A stretch of DNA of 64,000 nucleotides, from NCBI GenBank assembly GCA_964477735.1, contig CAYZFD010000005.1, positions 5,389 through 69,388 on the forward strand, in the 5' to 3' direction. This document shows positions 1 through 8,715 of the stretch, in pieces. The stretch's first letter is position 1. Every line of letters starts with the position of its first letter. A model generated the notes under the pieces. That model saw only the letters and a list, made by a program, of their open reading frames with translations, was not told where the DNA came from and did not search any database. Position numbers and translations under genes: made by a program. Origin of the DNA: CAYZFD01 sp964477735. Lineage in GTDB: Bacteria; Bacteroidota; Bacteroidia; Flavobacteriales; Flavobacteriaceae.

Positions 1-2427
1 ACTTGGTGGAAACAAAAAGCGCTTGGCATCGGTATTAAAATATCCCACTACCAATTTAACTTCTTTGGAGTTGGAAAACTTCAAGTAGGTTCCATTTTTA
101 TTTTGGTCATCAATCTCATAAGCAATACCTTTTAGGTTTTCTAATTCGGGTGCTAATTCAAGAACTTCAGATGCTGGAGTTCCATAAACTTTTACCCCTT
201 TTTTTAACTCATATGTGTTTTCGTAGTCACTTAATAACGTAACTTCACTAACCTTAAATGGAGTAGCCTCTTCTTGATAAATTACTCCATTTTTCGAAGA
301 TTTTAAACGACTAATATTTCGCTTAAAGTTTTGCAGTTCTCTTTGATAGTGAGGCAACAATTCTTTCCATGTTTTATGTTTTCCATCGTCTCCACCAATA
401 GGAATTCTACGCTGAGCGGTTTGCATACTGTTGGCGTATAAATAGGCATCTTTAGTGAGATTTACCAGCGTTTGATATTGTTCTAGACTGGCCTCCAAAT
501 GGGGAAGTGCACGCTCCAAATCGGTGATTTCATTCGAATAACTGTACCGCAATACCCAGAGCGCGGCCTTAACTTTTTCAGAGAAGAATTGAGCGAAAGC
601 ATCGTAACAATACACATCATTTTGAAGTCGGCGAAAGGCTTCAAGATTTTTGGAAACGTTTGGAGTTGCGGAGTCAATAGCGGCAACGGCTTCTTTGGCA
701 TGGGCAGTTATCTCATCAATGATTTGAACTGGAGTTTCTCCAACATGGGGCTGTTTTTCCCATTCTTTTTTGGCGTAGTCAATTAGTATTTCACCAACTG
801 GCCCACAGGATTCGTAAAAACCTGGATAGACCCGCCACTTATAGGGATTCACCAGTTGAGACACAAACATGCCCAACAGCAGGGTTTGCCTATTTCCTTC
901 TGTGATACCAAATCTACGTAATGTTTTAGGTGCAATTTCACCCATTTCTTCGTAGGCCTTTAAAATATGTTGTCCAGTTATAGGATCACTCCCATATTTT
1001 TGGGCAAGTTCACGACTCCAGAAAGAAATTTCATCATTTCTATCTCGAGTTTCATCCCATGCATAACGTCCCCAAGCTTTGTACCAAATCCAATCTCTAT
1101 CCATTTCCAAAAGGCGAGGTGAGGTGTTGTCTGGTGCATAAGGCCAATCCCAATAAGAAGTTTGTGGATAGAGGTGTAGGGCGTTTGCGCCATGAACTTG
1201 GTGCATCGCATTCACTGTTTTTTGAATAAAATCAGGTGCGCCATACCTAAAGGGTTCTAAGTTGGCAAGGATATGTACGTTAGAAATATGTATGGAACCT
1301 AATGAACTAAGTTTCCTATGCGTTTCTGCCCATGGGCCTCGTGGTTCATACGTTGTTAGGGACTCCCCAGTGTATTTACTCATGGTATATAAATTTTTAT
1401 ACAAAGGAAGTGCCTTATCCATGACCAATGGAGCATCGGTGTCATGAGAACGCAAAATGATGGGAGGCTCAGTGGTTTGTCCAATAGCTTTTAAGCCTCC
1501 TTTAACTCCAGGAATTACGGTTTTGGTGAACCATTCCACATCATCTTCCACTGTATTCATAGCTTCACCTAAGGCCACCAACAAACCCACATTTGGATAT
1601 TTTTCTATAAAAGCTGAAATCGATTTTTGAGTATAATCTTGGATGAGCGGAATAATCGGGCGAGAACGATCTTGCGTTTTAATATTGTAATGCTCGGCAA
1701 AAGGTTTTGAGACTATTATGTTATAAAACATTTGAATAATCCATATTCCACGCTTGTCGGCTTCTTCGGTAATGAATTTGAAAATGGCTTCGTTCTTTTG
1801 AAAATCTTCCTCACTTACTTCAAGTGCAAAAGGATAATCCTCCAATTTTACTAGAGACGCAAAAGGATGCCCATTCCACAAATACAATGAATTGTATTTG
1901 TTTTCAACCATCATATCTAAATATTTTATCCAAAGTTGCTTGTCATAAAACCAAGGGAAATTTTCAGGGGTATATGGATATTCATAAACACTCCTCCCTT
2001 CTAAGTATTCGGTTTTTTGCAACCCAATGCACGTTCCTCGCAACACCATTTTTGGGCTGTCTTCAACCTCAATTTCAAGCGGGAGTTCTTTGGTCTCATT
2101 TATGCGTTCCGCCAAGGCCATAGCGCCATATAAAATACCCGACTCATCACTACCTTGAAGTGAAATTGTTTTGCCTATTGATTTAATTTGAAAGGCTTCT
2201 TTTTTGTTGTTTGCTTCGCTTTTAGTTACCACAATAAGCTGACTTGTGGAGTCTATCGGCACTTCTTTTCGCAAGAACACTTCAAAACCAGAAGATTTCA
2301 ATGCTGATGATAATTTTTCAACTCCAAATAGCACTCTTGGAGATTCAGAAGTGTTAACAATGAATACTTTTTTAGGCGACGTACATGAGATGCATACAAA
2401 AACAAAAAGAATCTTAAAATATTTCAT
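1..2427 (-). CDS. Large alpha-glucuronidase-like glycoside hydrolase, family unassigned (3' end outside window)
   Basis: The frame is open from an ATG at 2427 to the first base of the window, 809 codons without a stop, so the C-terminus lies outside. A hydrophobic N-terminus ends in a weak lipobox (CISC, Cys around 15), suggesting export. Residues about 20-120 look like the small alpha/beta domain that precedes the barrel in GH67, GH115 and GH20 enzymes (SDESGILYGAMALAER resembles the glucuronidase/hexosaminidase N-domain). A long TIM-barrel-like region follows, rich in Trp, His and acidic residues (YLWNGHPF, GEAMNT, HDTDAP, YPQTSYWDWP), then a helical region. I do not recognise a characterised family. 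It follows the sialidase-isomerase fusion gene by 16 bp and would be the last visible gene of the susCD-led operon. A role in removing a uronic acid or another side-chain sugar is inference from fold and context only. Confidence 0.7.
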   Translation of the reverse strand, partial: MKYFKILFVFVCISCTSPKKVFIVNTSESPRVLFGVEKLSSALKSSGFEVFLRKEVPIDSTSQLIVVTKSEANNKKEAFQIKSIGKTISLQGSDESGILYGAMALAERINETKELPLEIEVEDSPKMVLRGTCIGLQKTEYLEGRSVYEYPYTPENFPWFYDKQLWIKYLDMMVENKYNSLYLWNGHPFASLVKLEDYPFALEVSEEDFQKNEAIFKFITEEADKRGIWIIQMFYNIIVSKPFAEHYNIKTQDRSRPIIPLIQDYTQKSISAFIEKYPNVGLLVALGEAMNTVEDDVEWFTKTVIPGVKGGLKAIGQTTEPPIILRSHDTDAPLVMDKALPLYKNLYTMSKYTGESLTTYEPRGPWAETHRKLSSLGSIHISNVHILANLEPFRYGAPDFIQKTVNAMHQVHGANALHLYPQTSYWDWPYAPDNTSPRLLEMDRDWIWYKAWGRYAWDETRDRNDEISFWSRELAQKYGSDPITGQHILKAYEEMGEIAPKTLRRFGITEGNRQTLLLGMFVSQLVNPYKWRVYPGFYESCGPVGEILIDYAKKEWEKQPHVGETPVQIIDEITAHAKEAVAAIDSATPNVSKNLEAFRRLQNDVYCYDAFAQFFSEKVKAALWVLRYSYSNEITDLERALPHLEASLEQYQTLVNLTKDAYLYANSMQTAQRRIPIGGDDGKHKTWKELLPHYQRELQNFKRNISRLKSSKNGVIYQEEATPFKVSEVTLLSDYENTYELKKGVKVYGTPASEVLELAPELENLKGIAYEIDDQNKNGTYLKFSNSKEVKLVVGYFNTDAKRFLFPPS

Positions 2428-2443
2428 GTTTAATAAGTACAAT

Positions 2444-4369
2444 TTATGGATTGTTGAAAATTTTCTTTAAATAGGTCACATTTGCTTGGTAATTCTTGAC
2501 CACATCACGAACCATGCTGGTGTCTCTTGAGCGTTCTACAATCAACCAACCTTTCCAATGCATGTCGTCTAAGGTTTTTTTAATTGCTGGCAAATCAATA
2601 GCAGGGTCGTTTTCTATCCAAACCCCATCTGTGTTGGAAGCATGAATTTGACCAATATTGTCACGCCCAAGAATTTTAAGTTCCTTCGAAATATCACGTC
2701 CATGCTTAATGGCATTGGCAAAATTGAAGGAGATTTTTATGTTTCGATTGTCGATATCTTCCAATAACTTTAGTTCTTCTGTTGCGGATAAAGAGGTTTC
2801 TATAGCAATGATTCCATTTATTTTTTCCACTTCTTTTCCAGCCCAACGAAGTCTTTCAACAATAGCAGGTCGTAATTCAGGATTTTTTATCAGATCACCT
2901 TGGGTTCCAAGAGGTAAAAAAGCTACCTGAACATCAAAAGTTTGCATCACTTGAAAACAATCGTTGAGCATACGCTCCACTGTTGGACGCTTAGCGAATG
3001 ATTGTGCATAAAAGCCAGACATAGCAACAGTGCTGATTTGCACGCCAGTTTGGGCCATTTTTTCTCTAAATAAGCTGATACTAAGTGTGTCACCATTCAC
3101 AAATTTACTGTCAAAAGTTTCTCGACTGCCCAAGCCACCCATGTCCATTTCAATGCCATCAGCACCAATTTGTTCTGCGCGTTGAAAGGCACCAAGCTTT
3201 TGTCGTTTTAATATCATCCAATCAGAAACCCCAATGTTATAACGCTTTCGGGTTGGGCCAGGCCAAACGCCATTTTTTATAGGAAAAGAAACCAGCTTTG
3301 CAGGATCAATTTTAACATATTTTATTTTTTGCCTTCGCCATGTATAGACCACATGAAGCATCCCATCTTTTCCTTGAATAATCGATGGATATGAGTATTG
3401 ACTAATCTGGGAATCTTCCAATACCAAAGCAGCATTCCAATGTGTGCCATCTTTAGATACCGCAATATTCAAAGGGCTTCTATAACTTTTTGAGGTTCCT
3501 GCTGCGGGCCAAACGTGGTTATAAACCAAAACATGATCGCCATTCTTCATGGTTAAGGCATCTGTTCCAGAACTATTGTTGGGCATATTGAGCAGCGTTA
3601 GATCAGACCAAGTTGCGCCATTATCATCTGACCATGTGCTGAATAATTGCCTATTGCGTGTTCTTCCAAGCTGTTGCAAACGTCCATTTTTGTGAATCAA
3701 AACACTTGGCTGTATGGCATGAATGTCATCTACACCTTTAGGTAAAGTATCACCCAATTTCCATGTTTTTCCAAAATCTGGAGTGGACTCCATGCGAAGG
3801 TTCCATCCGTTGCCCTCTGTGCTTGATGGAAGCAACAGATTTCCATTACTAAGCAACACCGGTTTATTTTTAATCGGACCTAAAAACCCGTCAGGTAATT
3901 TTTCAGGCGTTGACCAACTCTCGCCACCATCATCAGACCGAATAAGCATCCCCCACCAAGAAGAAGGATGCGGCCCTACTTTATAGAACAACAACAATTC
4001 ACCGTCGGGAATTTGATATAAAACAGGATTCCAAGTTGGGTAGCGAAGAGAATCGTTTTGGATCCCATTAGCGACTTCTACTCCTTTGGTCCATTTGCCA
4101 TTTTTCCGTTTGCTCACCCAAATACCTACATCGGGGTTTCTTTCGTGAGTGCCTCCAAACCAAGCTGAAACCAAATCACCATTGGTGGTTTCAACAATTG
4201 TGGCGGCATGACAAGATTTGTAGGGAGGATCCTGATTGATAAATTCTTCTACCAAAATACCTTCTTTCCAAGTTTTTTCTGCCAGAGGTGTTTTATTTTG
4301 TGTCTGCAAACCATAGCCCCCCAAAAAGAGTGCAAGAAGAAGAAGGGTAATGAATTTTATTTGTTTCAC
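2444..4369 (-). CDS. Exported BNR/sialidase-like beta-propeller fused to a xylose-isomerase-like TIM barrel
   Basis: A 641-residue protein with a GTG start: upstream in-frame codons reach a TAG at 4384-4382 with no ATG, and the start gives a good signal peptide (LLLLALFLGGYG). Residues about 35-370 form a sialidase-like propeller with Asp-box motifs SDDGGESW, STPDFGKTW and SDDNGATW. Residues about 375-641 resemble the sugar phosphate isomerase/epimerase (AP-endonuclease 2) barrel, with GADGIEMDM, IIAIETS, and a late IHASN and VERS that fit metal-site strands. The fusion sits in one frame without a break. It lies 20 bp after a GH78 gene. The propeller may be a hydrolase or lyase on an acidic sugar; the barrel is normally cytosolic, so its presence in an exported protein is odd. 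Specificity cannot be read from the sequence. Confidence 0.75.
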   Translation of the reverse strand: MKQIKFITLLLLALFLGGYGLQTQNKTPLAEKTWKEGILVEEFINQDPPYKSCHAATIVETTNGDLVSAWFGGTHERNPDVGIWVSKRKNGKWTKGVEVANGIQNDSLRYPTWNPVLYQIPDGELLLFYKVGPHPSSWWGMLIRSDDGGESWSTPEKLPDGFLGPIKNKPVLLSNGNLLLPSSTEGNGWNLRMESTPDFGKTWKLGDTLPKGVDDIHAIQPSVLIHKNGRLQQLGRTRNRQLFSTWSDDNGATWSDLTLLNMPNNSSGTDALTMKNGDHVLVYNHVWPAAGTSKSYRSPLNIAVSKDGTHWNAALVLEDSQISQYSYPSIIQGKDGMLHVVYTWRRQKIKYVKIDPAKLVSFPIKNGVWPGPTRKRYNIGVSDWMILKRQKLGAFQRAEQIGADGIEMDMGGLGSRETFDSKFVNGDTLSISLFREKMAQTGVQISTVAMSGFYAQSFAKRPTVERMLNDCFQVMQTFDVQVAFLPLGTQGDLIKNPELRPAIVERLRWAGKEVEKINGIIAIETSLSATEELKLLEDIDNRNIKISFNFANAIKHGRDISKELKILGRDNIGQIHASNTDGVWIENDPAIDLPAIKKTLDDMHWKGWLIVERSRDTSMVRDVVKNYQANVTYLKKIFNNP

Positions 4370-4389
4370 TTGTGTCTTGAGCTATTAAG

Positions 4390-7137
4390 TTATTTGATGT
4401 TCATTTGTAATCTATAGGTTCCCGATTTCAATTCTAAAATCTGTTGGTTTTCGACTTTTACATGTTTAAGTGAAAGCCTATTTATTGGAGCTTGGTTTAT
4501 GGTAATGGTTGAAATGTCATCGGTGGGCAGATAAACCTGTGCACTTGTGTTGGCGGGAATGCTTATGTTCCAAGTCAATTCTTTTTTGCCTTTCTTCCAA
4601 TGACTTTTTATGATTCCATGTGTGGAATTATAGGAGGCCTTTACATAGGTTAGTCCTGCTTCAAAATCGGGTTTCATGATAATTTGTTTAAACCCAGGAA
4701 AGGTCGAACTGCTCTTAATTCCTGCGATATTTTCATAATACCAAATCAATAAATCTCCCAGCAACATCACGTGATTTTGTGAATTCATTTCTGGGTCGGC
4801 TGTATTGCCATTCCATAATTCCCAAATGGTAGTTGCCCCATTTTCTACCATATAACCCCAACTTGGATAGGTTCTGTTAGAAGCCAATTTATAGGCCAAA
4901 TCGCCCCGACCATTTTCGGTAAGGGTTCGCATAAGGAATTGGGTTCCCACGACCCCCGTGCTAATATGCCCTTGTTTGCCAACCTCAATCTCGTGAACCA
5001 TATTTTCAAATACTTTAGCTTTTAAATTGTGGGGAACCATGTCAAATGCTAAGGGTAGGACATTGGCCGTAACAGTATTGTTGGCATAGGTAAACGATGA
5101 TGTGTTTAGAAATTTTTTGTTGAATTCGGTTTTTATTAAGTTGGCGACACGCTCAAAATGCAAAATATCTTCCTGAGGAGCCTTTATGATTTTAGCAAAT
5201 TTTTTCATGATTTGAAGCAGATGGAAATAAAAAGCCGAAGACAATACTTCACCATCAGTCAGTCTGGAAGGGTCTTTAGAACGTATGATTGTTGGAGACT
5301 CAGGCGGAACACACCAATCACCATACTTGTCTTGGCTGATTAACCCATTCTTCAGATAGTTGGCCTCCATATAATCCATCCATTTTTTCATGAATGGATA
5401 ATGGTTTTGAATCACATTTTTATCTGCAAACTGTTGATACAACATGTCAGCCACTTTGATATAAGCCCCTTGCCATGTAACCCCATCGCCATAATAACGC
5501 CAAAACGCTGGCGCCACATCAGGAATACCCCCATCAAGCGTTTGTGAGAATTTAATATCATCTAACCATTTGGCATATAGCGTTTGGTTGTCAAACAGAA
5601 AGCTTTCTCCATAGGCCCCGGTGGTTCTATCCCCCAACCAAGCCTGGCGTTCGTTGCGCTGTGGACAATCTACAGGCATGCCTTTATAATTCCCACGAAT
5701 GCCCCAATATGCATTGTTAAAAATTTGATTCATGGTGGGGTCTGAACACTCAAAAGTTCCAGTAGTTTCTATGTTGTCATACACTACTTTACCAAGGAAA
5801 TCTTGCCGTTTGGGTTGATATTGCAATCCCGATATTTCTACAAACCGAAATCCGTGATAAACAAATTTTGGTTCCCAAACTTCTTCTGAGGATCCTTTCA
5901 AAATATAGGTGTCTGTCACTTTCGCATCACGTAAATTGGCGGTATATAATGATCCATCTTCTTGTAAAGATTCTGCAAATCTCAATTTGATTTTTTCGCC
6001 CCGACGGCCCTTCACTTTCAACTGCAACCAACCCACCATGTTTTGCCCCATATCTATAATGTAGGTGTCATTTTTAGGCCTTATAGCAACAGGAATGATT
6101 TCATCCATTACCTTCATGTTGGGCGTCATCTGGGCTTCGGGAAATCCTCCAGGTTCTTCGACCCAAGTGACATATTGCCACTTACTGTCGTCAAAATTGA
6201 TCTCATTCCAATGTTGCAGCTCTAAACGAGCGTCATAGATTTCACCATCATATTCGTTATTGCTACGAATAGGGCCATAAGGGCTAAATTTCCATGAAGT
6301 GTCAGATTTGATAATTTCATGGCTACCATCTGCATAAGCAATATCCAACTGCATGGCCATTTTGGGAAATCCAAAGCTTTTTATTTTATAGGGCTTATAT
6401 TCTTGGCGCATCGCAAAAAAACGTCCATTCCCCAAAATCGTTCCCAACACATTTTCACCAGTTTTTAATTGAGAAGTGACATCAAACACATTATACTTAA
6501 TGTTTTTTGTGTAATCTGTTGGAACAGGAGCCAAAACTTGATCGCCAATTTTTGTGCCGTTAATATAAAATTCATAAAGACCCATGCCCATAATGTAAAC
6601 CTTGGCATGTTTAATTTCTTTTTTAATAGATATTTTCTTGCGCAAATAGCGTGCAGATAGCTTTGAAAATTGACCAATGGTATCCCCTGGAAAAAGTTGA
6701 TTACACCCAATCCATCTTGTAGATTTCCATTCAGCATAGGTTAAAATTCCCATGCTCCAATGCGCCGGAGCACTCCATCCAGATTCCCCTTTGTTGGTCC
6801 ATACCCTAACTTTCCAAAAAGCCGCTGTTTTACTTTTTAATTTTTTGCCTGAATAGGCGATATTTATAGAAGCGCTACTCCTTACAACACCTGAATCCCA
6901 CAAATCGGCTTGATTACGATTTAGATTTTCTATAGAAGAGGCCACCATAATGTGATAGGCATGCTGTTCTACTTCAGAATCGCTTGTTAGGAATTGCCAA
7001 CTTAATCGGGGATTCAACACATCAATGCCCAATGGGTTATTGAGCATCTCACATTGAAGGTTACTCACGCTGAGCGGATTTTGAGCCCAGGTTGAAAATA
7101 TGCATAAAACAATCAATAATGAATGGACTTTTTTCAT
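4390..7137 (-). CDS. GH78 alpha-L-rhamnosidase
   Basis: A 915-residue enzyme that hydrolyses terminal alpha-L-rhamnose from oligosaccharides, probably in the periplasm: the signal peptide ends near WAQN (residue 19). The layout is typical of the family: a fibronectin-like N-terminal domain (NPLSVSNLQCEMLNNPLG, then a WDSGVV strand), two beta-sandwich domains to about 440, an (alpha/alpha)6 catalytic barrel, and a C-terminal sandwich from about 810. The catalytic motif DCPQRNERQAWLGD places Asp490, the general acid Glu496 and Asp503. GATTIWELWNG supplies the likely general base Glu773. All key residues of characterised GH78 enzymes are present. The gene follows the MGH1-like gene by 8 bp. It is one of three GH78-type genes here, each with a different catalytic-motif version, suggesting they act on different rhamnosyl linkages. 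Confidence 0.93.
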   Translation of the reverse strand: MKKVHSLLIVLCIFSTWAQNPLSVSNLQCEMLNNPLGIDVLNPRLSWQFLTSDSEVEQHAYHIMVASSIENLNRNQADLWDSGVVRSSASINIAYSGKKLKSKTAAFWKVRVWTNKGESGWSAPAHWSMGILTYAEWKSTRWIGCNQLFPGDTIGQFSKLSARYLRKKISIKKEIKHAKVYIMGMGLYEFYINGTKIGDQVLAPVPTDYTKNIKYNVFDVTSQLKTGENVLGTILGNGRFFAMRQEYKPYKIKSFGFPKMAMQLDIAYADGSHEIIKSDTSWKFSPYGPIRSNNEYDGEIYDARLELQHWNEINFDDSKWQYVTWVEEPGGFPEAQMTPNMKVMDEIIPVAIRPKNDTYIIDMGQNMVGWLQLKVKGRRGEKIKLRFAESLQEDGSLYTANLRDAKVTDTYILKGSSEEVWEPKFVYHGFRFVEISGLQYQPKRQDFLGKVVYDNIETTGTFECSDPTMNQIFNNAYWGIRGNYKGMPVDCPQRNERQAWLGDRTTGAYGESFLFDNQTLYAKWLDDIKFSQTLDGGIPDVAPAFWRYYGDGVTWQGAYIKVADMLYQQFADKNVIQNHYPFMKKWMDYMEANYLKNGLISQDKYGDWCVPPESPTIIRSKDPSRLTDGEVLSSAFYFHLLQIMKKFAKIIKAPQEDILHFERVANLIKTEFNKKFLNTSSFTYANNTVTANVLPLAFDMVPHNLKAKVFENMVHEIEVGKQGHISTGVVGTQFLMRTLTENGRGDLAYKLASNRTYPSWGYMVENGATTIWELWNGNTADPEMNSQNHVMLLGDLLIWYYENIAGIKSSSTFPGFKQIIMKPDFEAGLTYVKASYNSTHGIIKSHWKKGKKELTWNISIPANTSAQVYLPTDDISTITINQAPINRLSLKHVKVENQQILELKSGTYRLQMNIK

Positions 7138-7145
7138 GGCTAATA

Positions 7146-8708
7146 TTATTCTGAAATTAGTTTTTCTAGTTTATCAGATGAAGCAATTCGTTTGCCGTTT
7201 TTAAACACACTCAGTCCCTTACCCTTGTTATACTTCTCCCCAGTTTTATCCCAAACAATGGTAATGATGTTACCGTGATATAAAATATTATCCAAGCAAA
7301 ACCAATCCCATTTCTCAGGAGGGATTAAGGGGTTGACTTCTATTTTTTCATCGTCTCTTGGGCGTAGTCCAACCAATCCAGTGATGATCAAATCGCCAAA
7401 TGTACTGTGGTTGTAATAACGACTGCGCTCCCTATCACCCATCAACCAATAGCCTGTGGATTCATCCAAATACTCTCCAATGTAGGGCCTTCCTCGATAA
7501 TATTGAGCCTCAACATAAAGATTCAACTGTTTAAAATAATCCGCTTTTGAAATGACATCTTGATCATAATTAGTAAGCACATTAGCCAGCGCTGTTAATG
7601 TCTGAGAAGTGGCAAAAGGCCACACCGCACCATCCCATTCACAAGTTCCTGTGCCATGACTTCTAAATCGTGGACTTCTACGCTCTGCTGTAGTGATCCC
7701 AAATGGGGCTGAAAAACCTTCTTCATTTAAAAGCTGTTCCCAAGCGACTTCATACCCTTTGTTTTTTTCTGGTAAATTGAAGTACCAAGGAATAAATCCA
7801 ATGGCCTCTCTAACCGCTGACGAAGTGCCATTTTCAGTTAGTGTTTCAAAGAATTGATCGGTTTTATTCCACAATTTATCCTGCACCAAATGCCGAATGG
7901 TATCTGCTTTTGCCTCAAAATAAACTTGCTGTTTGTCATCTCCAGCCAAAGCAGAAATTAGAGATAAGGCTTTGGCGTTGGCAAACATATAACTGTTGAT
8001 GGTAGGTCTGGCGTTTTTGACATGACGTCCACCACTCAACGATTCTTCCATGCCGTCTTTTACGTCATGTTGCCAAAACAAGCCATCTACACGCATTCTG
8101 TCATGTTCCCAAACGCTAAAGTCTTTAACTAAATCTGGGTGCATATCGATCAAAAATGAAGCGTCTTTGTTAACCAAATAACGCTGGTAGAGCGCATCGG
8201 AAGTCCAACTGCTAAATTTATAAAGTTTTTGCATCGGACCTTGGTTGTGCCCCCGATACCACAACTGCACGTTTTGGTTTAAATAAGTGTCATCATGAAG
8301 CCATCTAAACTCATAAATATGATGCCCAAGAGCACAAGAAATTAGATTGTATTTATCGGCATAGGACCGATTAACCAAAAATTCGGTAATGCCATAACCT
8401 TGAGGTGTGTTTTTAATGTGTTTACGCAAACTCCACCAACGGAAATAAAATATCTCTTCTACATTTTTCTGTGGGCACTCAAACAATGGGATATTTTTTT
8501 TCATCCAAGACCACGCTTCACTATTGGGCACTGCTTGCACTATGTTTTCTTCTTCCATAGTGTTGAAATACGTAGCATAGTGCTCAAATGCATCGGCTTG
8601 TAATACAAAGGCAGCTTTATTTTTAGGCGCACTGCCTTCACAGCCTAGCAAGAGTATTGCCAAAAAGTAAATCAAAGTAAATATGTAGCTTGGTTTTGGA
8701 TGCCTCAT
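7146..8708 (-). CDS. MGH1-like (alpha/alpha)6 glycoside hydrolase lipoprotein
   Basis: I chose the ATG at 8708 (520 residues) over an upstream ATG at 8732. It begins 7 bp after the GH95 stop codon and gives a compact signal peptide with lipobox LLLGC, whereas the longer form adds a polar stretch and overlaps GH95. The mature protein has the Trp- and Glu-rich pattern of the GH63/mannosylglycerate-hydrolase-like six-hairpin barrels: FYFRWWSLRKH near the start of the barrel, SSWTSDALYQRY, NSYMFANAKAL, CEWDGAVWPFATSQT, and a late YNHSTFGDLIITGL. The substrate is unknown. Its place between GH95 and GH78 genes suggests an exo-acting enzyme on a side chain of the same glycan. The family assignment is from overall pattern, not from a diagnostic catalytic motif. 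Confidence 0.75.
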   Translation of the reverse strand: MRHPKPSYIFTLIYFLAILLLGCEGSAPKNKAAFVLQADAFEHYATYFNTMEEENIVQAVPNSEAWSWMKKNIPLFECPQKNVEEIFYFRWWSLRKHIKNTPQGYGITEFLVNRSYADKYNLISCALGHHIYEFRWLHDDTYLNQNVQLWYRGHNQGPMQKLYKFSSWTSDALYQRYLVNKDASFLIDMHPDLVKDFSVWEHDRMRVDGLFWQHDVKDGMEESLSGGRHVKNARPTINSYMFANAKALSLISALAGDDKQQVYFEAKADTIRHLVQDKLWNKTDQFFETLTENGTSSAVREAIGFIPWYFNLPEKNKGYEVAWEQLLNEEGFSAPFGITTAERRSPRFRSHGTGTCEWDGAVWPFATSQTLTALANVLTNYDQDVISKADYFKQLNLYVEAQYYRGRPYIGEYLDESTGYWLMGDRERSRYYNHSTFGDLIITGLVGLRPRDDEKIEVNPLIPPEKWDWFCLDNILYHGNIITIVWDKTGEKYNKGKGLSVFKNGKRIASSDKLEKLISE

Positions 8709-8715
8709 AAACTCA

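Noticed and set aside
483..786. Opposing short open frames within the large enzyme gene at the left edge, taken as possible small genes
   Set aside because: They lie inside the long 809-codon frame that has a start, export signal and domain-like content. The same holds for dozens of short antisense frames across the window.
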